Shown one piece after another: positions 1 through 21,545 of a stretch of DNA of 64,000 bases (position 1 is the first letter of the stretch; every line of letters begins with the position of its first letter). Made by a program: the position numbers and the translations under genes. Origin of the DNA: Scylla paramamosain (Eukaryota; Arthropoda; Malacostraca; Decapoda; Portunidae); assembly GCF_035594125.1 (NCBI RefSeq), contig NC_087181.1:4336585-4400584 (forward strand), given 5' to 3'. The notes beneath the pieces were generated by a model that saw only the letters and a program-made list of their open reading frames with translations, made no database searches and had not been told where the DNA came from.

Positions 1-75
1 TTAAAATAACAGCGTGGACGCCTGTTTCTTCATGGAAATGTTCTTTTCTCGTATATGTTGTGTTTATCATAGTCA

Positions 76-97
76 GTCTCTCTCTCTCTCTCTCTCG

Positions 98-161
<64 letters not shown>
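76..161. repeat. (TC)n then (AC)n compound microsatellite
   Basis: About 10 TC units (76-96) are followed, after a short spacer, by about 30 uninterrupted AC units (100-161). Open frames through it only read the repeat and are not genes. Confidence 0.95.
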
Positions 162-162
<1 letters not shown>

Positions 163-931
163 CATTCGTCAGCAAATGGATAAATAAAGTCGTCAGGGAG
201 GCCACAAAACTTCTCCACGTCGACTTGCATGTGTTGATGAACAGGATAATGAACGCACTGAACAGGCTTCTTCCTTCCACCTGCCTTCCTCTTTTTCTTC
301 CTCTCTCTATTGCTCATTATTGTCTCTTTTCTTCTTTTCCTTCGCTTTCTATTCACCTCTTTGTACACCTTGTTCACCTCCTTGCTGGGATGTGAGGCGC
401 TGGTTTGCAATCCTCACCCTTAAGGCACTCGAGGGACTCCCACAGCTGGTGTTGAAAGGCAGACTTGCACTGACTAAACATGTGGTTCAGGAATGTATGC
501 TTCGAATGGTTCAGTGTGTCAGACGAAAAGTGGGAGCATTGCCTAGCCAGTGTGTTTGTTCTTATATTTGCAACTTATAAAAAGTATTGCTTGTAACAGT
601 ATGTTTCGTCATTTTTGTGAAGTCAAATGTATATCATCCTGCTAGTGATAATAAATGCCTTGCTACCAGCTCAAGTTATAATTCTCAAGAAGATAAATGA
701 ATATTTTGCTTTACCGTCCGCCAGATTGGGACAAGGAACAGCTGGCACCGTGCAGTCTGCAGTGCCAAGACTGCTTGGATGGATTATAAATAATTAGCGA
801 TGGGTGGCTGTGTGCCAGGTGTGTTGGGTGACGTGTTCTGGCCAGGACACAGGTCTTTCAAAGGCAAGCTGAGAGCGTGCAAGGGAATCATAGACCCTTG
901 CGTTGTACTAGTGGGTGTTTGTGTGTAATTT
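162..931. other. Unassigned single-copy-looking sequence
   Basis: No recognisable coding segment, splice-bounded exon, RNA gene or transposon end was seen here. Short frames exist but lack any family resemblance. Confidence 0.5.
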
Positions 932-2356
<1,425 letters not shown>

Positions 2357-2362
<6 letters not shown>

Positions 2363-2412
2363 TTATCAGGAATGAAGATGCTAAAACAGCTGTCGAAACG
2401 TCCCATAAAGTT
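2357..2412 (+). ncRNA. Hammerhead-ribozyme-like core (candidate)
   Basis: The segment contains TGAAGA (positions 2373 on), a short potential stem region, then GAAACGTC ending near 2402. This order matches the conserved hammerhead core (CUGANGA, stem II, GAAA, short stem III, cleavage after H). Upstream TTAT..GG can pair with downstream CC.ATAA as a stem I. The first C of the core is an A here, so activity is doubtful. Penelope-like retroelements are known to carry such motifs. No retroelement ORF is seen beside it. Confidence 0.22.
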
Positions 2413-2626
2413 GGTGTTAGTATGTATGTTAGCACCTATTTCCTAGAAGCTATTTCTTGCTAGTTTCCTTCACTTCCAGCCGTGGCGACTTTACATTTTC
2501 GAGAGTTTAAGTTACTGCTATTGTTTTTACCTTATATTGTAATCTCAGTTGTATCTTGCGCCTACTGTACTTCTTTTTTTTTTCTTTTCGTTGGACTTGT
2601 ATACATCCGTCACCTGCACTCCCTTG

Positions 2627-2655
2627 TACCACCACCACCACCACCACCACCATCA
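2627..2655. repeat. (CAC)n microsatellite
   Basis: About nine ACC/CAC triplets followed by CATCATCACC. Confidence 0.9.
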
Positions 2656-2789
2656 TCACCGCTGTGTCCGTGATGAGGCAGGCAACAGGTGGTGCTTCTG
2701 GTAAACACGTTAATAAGGAAATAGGTGAAGTTTGTAGCATTAATGAAAGACTGATGAAAGGAGGGGGTAACAAAACACAGGTGCACGTG

Positions 2790-2792
<3 letters not shown>

Positions 2793-2852
<60 letters not shown>

Positions 2853-2889
2853 AAGGAAAGGAGCATAATCGGTAGGAGCATAATCGGTA

Positions 2890-2981
<92 letters not shown>
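2793..2981. repeat. (GA)n and (CT)n facing each other, inverted pair
   Basis: (GA)n at 2793-2843 and (CT)n at 2892-2981 are complementary and separated by a G-run and a tandem duplication of GGTAGGAGCATAATC. The two arms could fold into a hairpin with about 25 paired dinucleotides. Confidence 0.95.
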
Positions 2982-2986
<5 letters not shown>

Positions 2987-3335
2987 CTTACATTTCCTTT
3001 CCCTTCCTTCACTGTTCATTAGTTTCCTTGCCTCTCCTCTCTTCCTCTCTTACCTCCCTTTCTCCCTTCCTTCCTCCCTCCCTCTCTCCCTTCCTTCCTC
3101 TCTTCCTCTCTCCTTTCCTCCTCCCTCCCCTCTCTCTCATTTCCTTTCGTCTCCTTTTTCTTTTCTTTCCTTTCCATTTTTTTTCTTAACTTTCCTTCCC
3201 TTTCCTTTCTCCTCTCCTCTCCTCTCCTCTCCTCTCCTCTCTTCTCCTGTCCCCTTCCCTTCTCTTTTATCCCAGTGTCTCCGCTTCTCCTCCTCTTCTC
3301 TTCCCCTTCTGAGTCTCTCCCCTTCCTCACAAGTA
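2982..3335. repeat. Polypyrimidine (C/T) low-complexity tract
   Basis: Nearly pure pyrimidine on the + strand, including a CTCCT 5-mer run near 3211-3243. The long frames on both strands (SLPSL.., KEGRKE..) are composition artefacts. Confidence 0.85.
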
Positions 3336-4079
3336 ATCAAACACAAATGGCCTGCACCTGGCTACGGGAAGGCAAGATGGCATTGTTTGGAGGTTCATTC
3401 ATCCTCGGGGCTCTCGTTGTATACCCGTTGTATACTGTAATGTTTGGCAATTAGCAAAGAAGTACTGCCTCTCCCTCCCCCTCCCTTCCCTTCAGGTCGT
3501 CTGCTCCTTCAAATAGCCCTCAGCCTTGTACACCCTTGCCAGTCTCCCTCGACCTTTAAGTAACGTTTGGCTCTTTGTAATTAATTACTTTCTTTTCTTA
3601 AGGTAGTGTGCTAGCTCATTATCCCCCTTTGATCTCTTATCTCGTGGACGCTTCTACACTCACGTTCCCTTTGTTTTTCGTCTCAGAAAGGGTTGTGTCG
3701 GTGTTTAAGTGCGTGAGTTGTCTCGGTGAGTTAAATACTAATGAGTCAATTTCACGTTTGTCTTGAAGGAGGGCCGCCTCTCACCTCACAAACGGAACTT
3801 TCCATCTCTCTCTCAGATGCTACAGACATTTCTCTTTAAGGAGAAAGCCTCTATTTTCCATTAAGTGTAGCTGTTTTTTTCAATATTGTGGTCATTATTT
3901 TTACCTTTTAATTTTTGTCTTTTATTCTAAATCTTTCAGGTAATTTGATTTTCTAATTGACTTTAATATTGTAGCGGAGCTTTGTTTTTATTTTCCACGT
4001 GGTGCCTTAATTGTTCATCGGTAAACGAGTCAATAGTCGGAGAAAGTACCATTATCATAAAAAAAAAAAAATTTTGTGC
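3336..4079. other. Unassigned AT-leaning sequence
   Basis: No gene, RNA or transposon end recognised between the polypyrimidine tract and the satellite. Confidence 0.5.
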
Positions 4080-12715
<8,636 letters not shown>

Positions 12716-13009
12716 AAACACAGCCCATCACAGGTCGAACTTAGCCTGGTGCCACAGAAAGTTTGACCAGTCGTAGTTTACATATATATGTTTCTTCCTC
12801 TGATGGCGGTGACGCTGCTGTTTCTTCCCCCGATAACAGTGGTGGTAATTCTTTTTCTTTGCTTCTTTTTCTTGTTTTCTTCCTCTGATGGCTGTAATGC
12901 TGCTGCTTCTTCTTCCTCTGATGGCGTTGCTTCCTGTTGTTGTTCTTCTAAGACAGTTTGGTGGTCTGAATTGTATGGTGATAGGGTATTCAGAGTGGGG
13001 ATAGTAGGA
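12716..13009. other. Low-copy junction with TTCTTCCTCTGATGG repeats
   Basis: The motif TTCCTCTGATGGC occurs three times (about 12794, 12889 and 12919) among pyrimidine-rich triplets. It borders the satellite on one side and the hairpin-module array on the other. The minus-strand frame (AIRGR.. repeats) has no known domain. Confidence 0.5.
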
Positions 13010-14990
13010 GTACTGCACACTCACCTCCCTTGCTCCCCAGTCATAATTCAAGTCAGGTTGGTGGAAGACTGGGAAGGGTAGGGAGGTGCAGCACACTCAC
13101 CTCCCATGCTCCCCAGGTTACATTTGTAACATCAGTCAGGTTGGTTGTTTTTGGAGTTGCCGGGGTCAGTCAGTCAGGCCCAGTCAGTCAAGGGTAGTGC
13201 TACGCACTCACCTTGCCAAGATCAGAGGGGTGGTGGTGGTGGTGGTGTGTACATTTGGAGTTGGTAGGATGAGTCACATTGGTGGTCAAAGTCAAACTGG
13301 GAGACTGGGAAGTGTAGGGAGGTGCTGCACACTCACCTCCCGTGCTTCCCAGGGGCGGTCAGGATGGTGGGTCTTTGGAGCTGCCAGGAGGAGTCACGGG
13401 AAGTGCTACGCACTCACCTTGCCAGGATTAGTTGCCAGGGTGGGGAGTACTGGTGGTGGTCGGTACAGTTAGAGTTGCTAGGATGAGTCAGATTGGTGGT
13501 CAAAGTCAAACTAGAAGGCTGGGGAGGGAGGGAGGTGCTGCACACTCACCTCCCGTGCTTCCCAGGTGGGGTGGTGGTCTTTGGAGTTGTCAGGGTCAGT
13601 CAGGTTGGTATTGTTTTATTTTTATTATTTATTGTTGATTGCCAGACTCAGTCATTTTATTGAGGGGGGAGTAGGAGTTTTATTGTTTTTACTTTATTTA
13701 TTTTTGTTTTTATTTATTTATTTTTATTTTTCATTTATTTTGGGAAGGGTAGGGAAGGGTAGGGAGGTGCTGCACACTCACCTCCCATGCTCCCCAGGTT
13801 ACATTTGTAACATTTGTGAGATTGGCTGTTTTTGGAGTTGCGGGGACACAGAGTAGGAGGTACTGTTGGTCTGTACATTTGGAGTTGTTCTTTGAAGTTG
13901 CCAGGATGAGTCAGGTCAAACTGGGAGACTGGGAAGTGTAGGGAGGTGCTGCACACTCACCTCCCATGCTCCCCAGGGCCAGTCAGTTAGGTGATTACAT
14001 ATCTCTAAGTCAGTCAGGTTGGTTGTTTTTGGAGTTGCCAGGGTCAGTCAGTCAGGGTCAGTCCAGGGAAGTGCTACGCACTCACCTTGCCGAGATCAGA
14101 AGGGTGGTGGTGGTGGTGGTCTGTACAGTTGGAGTTGCTCTTTGGAGTTGGTAGGATGAGTCAGATTGGTGGTCAAAGTCAAACTGGGAGACTGGGAAGG
14201 GTAGGGAGGTGCTGCACACTCACCTCCCGTGCTTCCCAGGTGGGGTGGTGGTCTTTGGGGTTGTCAGGGTCAGTCAGTTGGTATTGTTTTATTTTTATTA
14301 TTTATTGTTGATTGCCAGACTCAGTCAGTTTTATTGAGGTGCCACTAGGAGTTTTATTGTTTTTGTTTTATTTACTTTTTTTTTACTTATTTTATTATTA
14401 TTATTATTATTATCATTATTATTTATACCCATATATATTTTATTCTTTTTAGTCTGGCAGTCCGTAGACTTGGGGAGAGAAGGGAAGTGCTGTGCACTCA
14501 CCTCCCTTGCTCTCCCGAGGTCCGAGGTGGTAAGGAGGTTTTTATTTATTTTTATTCATTTATTTATTTATTTTTATTTATTTATTTTATTTTTTTTTTT
14601 TTGCGTGGTAGGTTAGGAGACAAAGGAAGTGCTATGCACTCACCTTAATTCTTTATTTATTATTTTTTCTATCTTTTGCCTGGTAGGTTGGAAGAGAAGG
14701 GAAGTGCTATGCACTCACCTTTATATTTTTTTTTCCGATTAGGTGGAGAGAAGAGAAGTGCTATGCACTTACCTTTATTTTATTTTTTTTATTTATTTTT
14801 TCTATTTTTATTATTTTTTGCCTGGTAGTCCGTAGACTTGCCAGGGTTAGGTAGGGGAGAGAAGGGAAGCGCTGTGCACTCACCTCCCTTGCTCTCCCGG
14901 GGGCCGGTAAGGCGGTGCCTTCCTCCCCTGGGGAGGGGTAGGGAGGTGCTGCGCACTCACCTCCCCTCCTCCCCGTGGGCAGTTCCATCA
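13010..14990 (-). repeat. Hairpin-module repeat array (SINE-like body)
   Basis: A module containing GGGAGGTGCTGCACACTCAC followed by CTCCC recurs near 13085, 13322, 13537, 13766, 13945 and 14207. Variants with GCTACGCACTCACCTTGCC lie at 13196, 13401 and 14073. Variants with GTGCTGTGCACT or GTGCTATGCACT lie at 14488, 14628, 14704, 14757, 14869 and 14946. The GC-rich form is an inverted repeat (GGGAGGTG against CACCTCCC with a 9-nt loop). The AT-rich form keeps an inner AGTGC/GCACT dyad. Between modules lie GT-rich or A/T-rich (TTTA) spacers. A roughly 675-bp segment is duplicated (13495-13710 matches 14169-14380). The A-rich strand is minus, in line with the tRNA-like head at 15.1 kb. Confidence 0.8.
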
Positions 14991-15029
14991 CACATGGTGA
15001 TGGAGGGATGCTCTTTCAAGGTTTTTGTG

Positions 15030-15122
15030 AGTTCCGAGAGGGGGGTTCGAACCTACGCGCCCCTCACTTCCCTAACGCCAAACTCCAAGTGCATCACTCT
15101 ACCCACTGGGCCACGAGGGCCC
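15030..15122 (-). ncRNA. tRNA-derived head with A and B boxes (SINE promoter-like)
   Basis: On the minus strand TGGCCCAGTGG (15113-15103) fits an RNA polymerase III A box. GGTTCGAACC (15053-15044) is a perfect B box, 50 bp downstream. The sequence between resembles a tRNA D arm (GGGTAGAGTGATGCACTTGG) and a long variable region, as in Ser/Leu-type tRNAs. The T stem and acceptor stem do not pair well, so this is not called a functional tRNA. Its position at the 5' end (minus sense) of the hairpin-module array suggests a tRNA-derived SINE or composite. Confidence 0.5.
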
Positions 15123-15992
15123 TTTTTCTTTTTTTTAAAGTTGGTCTATTTCCCCATCTTCCCCATCTATTTTGTAAAGTTGCTCTATTTAACCACCTTA
15201 TGTTCACGCCAGTATGTATTATGAATTATGATGTGAATTATTTTCATGACGTTATTTATTTATTATATTTTGTATGGGATAAGACCGCTGGCATCCCACA
15301 CACACTGGGTTCCCAAGACTGTCACTACGCCATGAAACCCCAACGGTAAACAAGATATATTTGAACACATCATTTCCCTTCCTGTGTTCATGCAGCACCA
15401 AAAGTTCAATAAGAAAAACTGCTGCTCATTCTAATGTGAACGTTCATCCCACAGTGATAATTAGATAACTGTTGACTTGTGGGAGTATGTCGTGGAGTAC
15501 AAATAGCAGTAGGTAAGATCAGAGAACTTTACAGAGGCAGGAATTCCTTGGTTATGGAGCAGCCTTCTGGAACCCTCCCTTGTGCTGCACCACCACCACC
15601 ACCACCGACAACAACAACAACAACACACCATTACACCTGTCCATCCTGCAGCACGAGAATGACTCCGCCCAGAGAACCACGGATTGCTTTATTCGTAATT
15701 CACGTCCACTCTCAACATAGACATCAATCAAATTATGTCACTGAAAAAAGTTGGTGAAGCACTCACTTCTTCACACAGGCTTTACTACCTATCAGCAGGA
15801 TGAAAGCTTCCGACTGGGAGGAAGGGCGGCGTCGGGAAGGATTAAGAGAGAGAGGGTAGGGGGGACCAGCGGAGGCTGGAAGTGTGGTTATGCTAAATAG
15901 GTATAAAAAAGAATACTGCATGAAAAAGAAGAAAGACCTGTGCCCCTCCCACCCCTGCTCCCCGCGTGAGGCGATACGTGCTGAAGTGGTAA
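15123..15992. other. Unassigned; contains CAC/ACA triplets at 15588-15628
   Basis: No convincing exon or element. The ORF at 15479-15757 passes through the triplet run and has no recognisable family. Confidence 0.5.
15588..15628. repeat. (CAC)n-(ACA)n microsatellite
   Basis: Six CAC triplets followed by about eight ACA triplets. Confidence 0.9.
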
Positions 15993-16009
15993 TGTTGTTG
16001 TTGTTATTA

Positions 16010-16084
<75 letters not shown>

Positions 16085-16155
16085 TATATTATTTATTATT
16101 ATTTTTCTATTATTTATTATTATTATCATTATTATTATTATTCTTATTATCATTA
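15993..16155. repeat. (TTA)n microsatellite
   Basis: Long TTA triplet array preceded by GTT triplets. It degrades to imperfect ATT units after 16080. Confidence 0.95.
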
Positions 16156-17982
16156 AAATTATCATTATTACCGTCATCATCGTCATCAGCACCATCATTG
16201 TAGTGTAGCTGGTTTGTGTCTTTTTATTTCCGCGTCGTATCTTGTAAGCTGTAAGTTTTAATAGTTCAGTATTTGTAATGATGGAGACCTTGTTTTTTAT
16301 TCTTTATGCTCTGCACGGTGTCATTGGCATTTACATCTATATTTCCTAGTGTTTTTTTTTCTGTTACTTATGTACTGAATCTATTTGTTTTGCAGAATTG
16401 TTTTATTACCATACAACTTGATTTTCGCTCAAGTTAACATTTATGTAGATTTACTTATTTGTGTTGTGTAGGATACTTTCTTCTTAAGTGTGTTGAGGTT
16501 TGTGTTTTTCTTCTTTTATGTTCACTAGGTAACGGTGCACACAGGAATTATAAATGTTACTAATAATGATAATACTGATTACGGATGACAAACTAAACTG
16601 ATGAATAAACATCGAAAAATTCATTTTAATAAAGCACATTTTGCATAGTGCTTTATAAGAAGCGCTGCGCACATGGACTTTAGAGATGCGATGTACCTTA
16701 AACTTAAAATGAAGCCCTAAGGCAGAGTGAGTGGTGGGTGGAGCTGAAGGCAGTACACTCAGGGTTCCCAGATTACTGAAGCAGAAAAAGGCCAAAGCCA
16801 ACAAAAAAATCAATAAATAAATAAAAAATAACACAAAACGGACAAACGCACTACAAAAAGACCCAAAAACATGCAGTAAAAAAATCCAAAGTTTATATTA
16901 TACACGATGTGTACTGAGCACTGGGCTATAGCGGACTACTGGAGTGGCGATCTGTGTATACAAGTGCCACGTACTTCGTCAGTCCTTCGCCTGGGCCAAA
17001 AAACGGAAACGAATTCAGAGAATTCAATTCCAGTGTGAGAATACCGACAGTGGAAGAGAGTTACTTGTAACGGTATGTGCTAGGCAACTAGGCCTAAGGC
17101 CATACAGCTCCCGACGCCTCATCTGAAACCTGACCCCAATCCAATGTACACTAACTGAGATTGGTGGGTTCAGGAGTGAATGCAAAAATACTAACAACAC
17201 ATTATGAAAACGTTCTTGGCACAAAGAAGTGGCCGTGTTCATGACGTGTACCATATACCTACGTCCCTACTTCATAACCATGGGGAAGGACTTTCGCTCT
17301 GCAGGCATTATGTTACTGTAGCAGCAATGTCATAACAAGCTAATCGTTATTATTCCATACACTTGACCTTCGCTGAATATCATTTAAGTATTTTTTTCCT
17401 CATATAAAATTAATCAATGAGTGCACGCGGGCCACACTAAATCGACTGGCGCGCGGGCCTACAGTTCAATCACACTGCTCTAGACATTTTTCTTTCCCAC
17501 TCGACATAAATATAAACAACCAGAACGATCGCTTTTGGGGGATGGAAAACGAGTTTACCAATGACTCATCATAACAAAATATACGGTACTACCATAGACA
17601 GCACCCTATCAACGTACTCCTGGCTTGTTCATGAATACAGGTAGCTGTTGATAGGAAGCCTTAAATTACATCAGCCGCTTGAAAAAAAAAAAAGAAAAAA
17701 AAAAAAAACACGCCAGAGTTCAGCCGTGGACTCGCGCGTCATCAGCATCATCACCCAGTTGATTTGTCCAATTTTCCCTTATTGTTATTCAATAGCAATA
17801 AGAAAAAATGGCAAAAACTGCAAGGATAACCATGGTAACAGAAGGAAAATAAAGGAAAACATACGCGCACTTGACAACTTGAAAAAAAGTTTTGTCTTAG
17901 GTGGCGGTGAACAAACTTACCATATTAAATAAACTTGTTATGGCCAAATGGAGCATATTTAAGCAACATATTTAAAAAAAAA
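16156..17982. other. Unassigned sequence
   Basis: No gene recognised. A GC-rich patch at 17425-17475 has two similar copies of CGCGGGCC, of the kind seen near ends of decayed hAT elements, but no termini could be defined. Short A-runs occur near 17680-17710. Confidence 0.5.
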
Positions 17983-17985
17983 ATA

Positions 17986-18039
<54 letters not shown>
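17983..18039. repeat. (TAA)n microsatellite
   Basis: About 19 AAT/TAA triplets. Confidence 0.95.
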
Positions 18040-18040
<1 letters not shown>

Positions 18041-18146
18041 TAATTCATGGCAAACCAGATATCCTTAGACCAAATGCATGAAAAAAGCCAAAAATTATGT
18101 TTTGGCCTAAAAAAGGCGAATCTGCCAGTCCTGATCTCCGACAACG

Positions 18147-18154
18147 TGACGTCA
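18147..18154. promoter_or_regulatory. Perfect CRE palindrome TGACGTCA
   Basis: A full cAMP-response-element palindrome stands alone in CAACGTGACGTCATGCGCGG. No adjacent exon was identified, so a role is unproven. Confidence 0.25.
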
Positions 18155-18404
18155 TGCGCGGAAAATTGAAAAAAAAATTGTAACAAAAGAGGGCTTGCTG
18201 GGTTCTCTATACTGTGCCTGGCGCTTTCAAGAGAGCCATCAGTCAATCAGGCTCCGGCTACCATGCGACTCCTATAAGAGTGCACTTCTCGTAAAGGAGC
18301 GCCGCACTCCTGCAGCAGTGACCCCTGGTACCTCAAATCCCTATGATAGTCACTAACTGATTGGGTTCTTCAGTTTTCAATGCCCCTCACAGCTAATTGT
18401 TCAT

Positions 18405-19785
18405 CATGTGATGAGAGGAGGAGGAGGAGAAGGAGGAGAATAAAAACAAAGTCCAAACAACAAAGGTTCCTGAGGTCTATACTGGGTTGTTTGGGTAACT
18501 ACTCTACGCTAACTAGTGGAAGAGACAAACAGGATAGCACAGAAAGAGGAACCAAACGAATACAAAAGAAGTCCAAACACTAACAGACCAAGAGGTCCTT
18601 GTAAGTCTGTTTGGGTAACTATTCTACTCTATTAGTGGTAGAGAAAGGATAGCACAGAAGAAGGGTCCTTCCATCCCCCACCCCCTATCCCTCCAGGCAA
18701 GGCTCACCTGAAAAAGGAAATGGTACCATGTTGTACAGAAAAAAACAACATGGAGTGTGAGAGGAAACTAAGAAAGACAGGAGGACTACTTCGACCACAT
18801 ACAATCTACATGCCAGCACGGACAGTACGGAGTGAACGTGTTCGTTATTCAGACATGAACAATGACAACCGGGAATTAGTGTCTACATACTTGTCAAGAC
18901 AGGTTTTCAATGAGTGAACAGTACCTGAGTTAACGACGCTTGATGGAACACAATTCAACATATTTATGACACGATTGAAATAAAATGTTTGGCTTCATTT
19001 GTTTGAAATCGCTTACCTATTATTTGCTATTGTTTCTTGTAATATTAGACATGTTGAATCTTAGGAATAATTCGGGTCTGATATTTGTGAAAGCCTTAAA
19101 AGTTTAGTAAAGCAATATCAGATCCCCTCTTAGCCTGCGTTTGGAGAGGGAGAATAGATCTCGTTCTTTAAGGCGTTCCTTGTAGGGTTTATTGCGAAGC
19201 CTTCGAGTAATTTTCGTTACTCTACTTCGTATTTTTTTTTTTTTTTATAATCTCTCAATATTCCTTTTATAACAGGATGACAAAAACTGTATATTGTATT
19301 CAAAATGAAGACGTACAAGTGAGTTGTACAAGGTGAGATTTTTTTTTTTCAGATTGGAAGGTGAAAACTATTAATTTATTGGCAATTTCAATAACTTCGG
19401 GCAATGTTTGCCCGAAGTTATCTTTCTCAGGATCCAAACTTTTGATGGAGGATTACTTTTTATAATTTTCCTGCGGATTGCTATTTCCAATATTTGATAC
19501 GTGGCATTTATCAAAATTAAAGTTATAAGCCACGTTTCACACCATTCAATGAGAGTGTATGCATCATTTTGTAAAGTTGGACGCTGGTTTGGTGTCAGTC
19601 TTGTTAGCAATTTTAGTGTCTGTGAATTTTGACAGTTTACTTCTGATTCCTTCGTCTATGTCATTCATATATATTATGAAGAGGATCTGCCCTAAAATTG
19701 AACATTGAGAAACGCCACTGCTTACATTAATCCAATTTGAAGAATTAGAGTTTCTGGTGACCCGGCACTACAATATATATTGTAC
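18405..19785 (-). mobile_element. CR1-like retrotransposon family B, 3' part (pseudogenised)
   Basis: Read on the minus strand, 19610-19371 gives LQNDAYTLIEWCETWLITL, the segment after the RT domain typical of CR1 LINEs. Near the 3' end (about 18990-18845) a frame gives FYFNRVINMLNCVPSSVVNS, matching the usual CR1 C-terminus (F.NRVVN.WN.LP..VV), and it stops at 18845-18847. Several frameshifts and stops separate these parts, so it is dead. The 3' tail carries GGA-type triplets at about 18415-18440 and a tandem duplication (about 18470-18545 against 18590-18665). A second copy of the same tail lies at 21.5-22.2 kb. Confidence 0.75.
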
Positions 19786-20883
19786 TGTCAAAAAAAGAAG
19801 AAAAAACGAAAAAAAAAAACAATAAGGAAGAGGAAAGAAAAGAAGGTATAATAAGTAAAAAGAAAGAAGAAATGGAGAAGATGAATGAAGTATGGAGAAT
19901 AACAAACGATCATACTACACGGGAAAGGGAAGATAATTGGCACTTGATATCGAGGAAACCGAGGAAACACAAACAAGGACACAGGACCCAAGCACTCCAC
20001 AACAGGAAGACGGCCATACAACCTGGGAAGGCAGCCTGGGTCAAGGAGGGATTAACGGTAATGATAGCAGGGGCAAGGCAGAGAAAGGATTTGAAAGGGA
20101 AAGTAGGCCAGGAGGCGTGAGGCACCAAGAAGGACAAGTCAGCCTACGCCCACTTAACGCTCCGCCTCCAAACTGCCCCTATCCTCTGACTGGCTTCTGT
20201 ATCAAGCACCACGCCTGTGGGCGGATCACATGCATAGATGAGCAATGTGAATAGTAGATACGTAAAATGTTATGAAAATTACGATAGTTTTTTGAGGGAA
20301 ACAGGCAGTCCCAAACGACTGTATATTATAGCGTGTAACAGTGGAATAATTCAGTAGCGGAGAGTTGCGGAGAGTAGCAGACACAGACCCAGAGGTTCCA
20401 CAGGGCCTGACCAGAGAGGGGTAGAGATGGACGGAATAACTTGAAAGTAAGTGCAGTTTGAAAGCGTATTAATGCAGTCTATAAATCAATGATCTTATTA
20501 AAGGAGGAGCAGGATGTTTAACTTATGTTTTATGTTTGTCATGACAGGTGTGTATGATGTACGAAGATTTACTCAGTCATGGAATGTTTATAGTAAGTGA
20601 TGTGTTGCTGATATCATGTGTGTTTTTCTAACTGAACATTAATGGCGCCGACTGAATATTTGTTGTGTTTGAGCATTTGATATTGTCTGTGTTTTGCACG
20701 ATGACTGCGCTGATCAGTGAATATGTTGAAGAAATACAAGGTAACACTTAATAACTTTGAATGATTTGAAGATGAATGCGAGTGAGAAATTTTGAGTTGT
20801 AAGAAATGTAAATAGTAGTTATCAATCAAAATATGAAAATGTTTGTGAGTTTCCCAGTAGCCTTTATAAACCAATTCTTTGCA
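19786..20883. other. Unassigned; A-rich then GC-neutral sequence
   Basis: A purine-rich stretch at 19790-19900 is followed by sequence without recognisable domains. The frames at 19872-20254 have balanced composition but no family resemblance. Confidence 0.45.
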
Positions 20884-21235
20884 ACATCTCGGACCACGAC
20901 ACGTTAATCACTACTCGCTGTTTGCGGTCTGTCAACCAATCCTCTATCCTCGCAGCGAGGTCACCTGATATGCCGTGAGCTTTTACTTCATGTAGGAGGC
21001 GCTTATGAGGAACTTTATCAAATGCTTTTTGAAAATCAAAATAAACTATATCTACTGGCCTGGTATTATCACACATATTATGTAAGTCGTGAAAAAAGTC
21101 CAGTAAATTCGTTAAACATGAACGTTTACTACTAAATCCATGTTGAGCGTCCTTTATGATACGGTTACTTTCCAGGAATTCTACTGTTCTATCCCGTACC
21201 ATTGATTCCACAAGTTTATCCACTACAAGTAACGG
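20884..21235 (-). pseudogene. CR1-like reverse transcriptase fragment
   Basis: The minus-strand translation carries RT landmarks in order: DAQHGFSSKRSCLTNLLDFF, then VDIVYFDFQKAFDKVPHKRL (fingers/palm block with the first catalytic Asp), then an ISGDLAARIEDWLTDRKQRV block. It is cut off before the PQGSVLGP and [YF]ADD blocks. Sequence differs clearly from the CR1-A copies at 22-23 kb and 57 kb, so it is another CR1 lineage, possibly family B. The 5' boundary near 21235 is abrupt and followed by unrelated sequence. Confidence 0.8.
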
Positions 21236-21419
21236 TGTCACACAATTAATAATAATGTGTATTGTATTTATAATGCTTCGCCTAGTTAGCAATACATGTA
21301 CATGTACATGTATGTACACATACATAATGTAGATAATGTATTGTATAATGTAGTGAAGATAATGGGTGTTGGTGGATAAAGGTTGGGCGGACATGATCAC
21401 GCCACCCTACGTCACACAC

Positions 21420-21545
21420 AGGAGGATGGAAGGAGGATGAGGAGGAAGAGGAGAAAGAGAAAGAGAAAGAGAAAGAAAAAGAGCAAGGGCAAGACTAGGA
21501 GGTGTAGGTGGTGGCGGTGGTGGTGGTGGTGGTGGTGGTGGTGGA
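21420..21545. repeat. Purine-rich and (GGT)n tract
   Basis: GGA/AGAAAG purine units (21420-21490) followed by about 12 GGT triplets (21506-21545). This sits at the 3' tail side of the CR1-B copy. Confidence 0.9.

Noticed and set aside
2507..3440. Long Ser-Leu and Arg-Glu frames across (CT)n/(GA)n (also at 30.1, 36.4, 37.5, 42.6, 43.1 and 48.4 kb)
   Set aside because: Low-complexity repeat translation with no flanking domain or splice support.
15030..15122. Functional tRNA gene
   Set aside because: A and B boxes are good, but acceptor and T stems do not pair and no clean anticodon loop is visible. Kept only as a tRNA-derived head.
17420..17480. hAT or other transposon terminus (CGCGGGCC repeats)
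   Set aside because: No paired inverted end or target duplication found.
20205..20235. GCCTGTGGGCGGATCAC, similar to a piece of primate Alu
   Set aside because: A 17-bp chance similarity without A/B boxes or any other Alu-like sequence; the window is otherwise arthropod.
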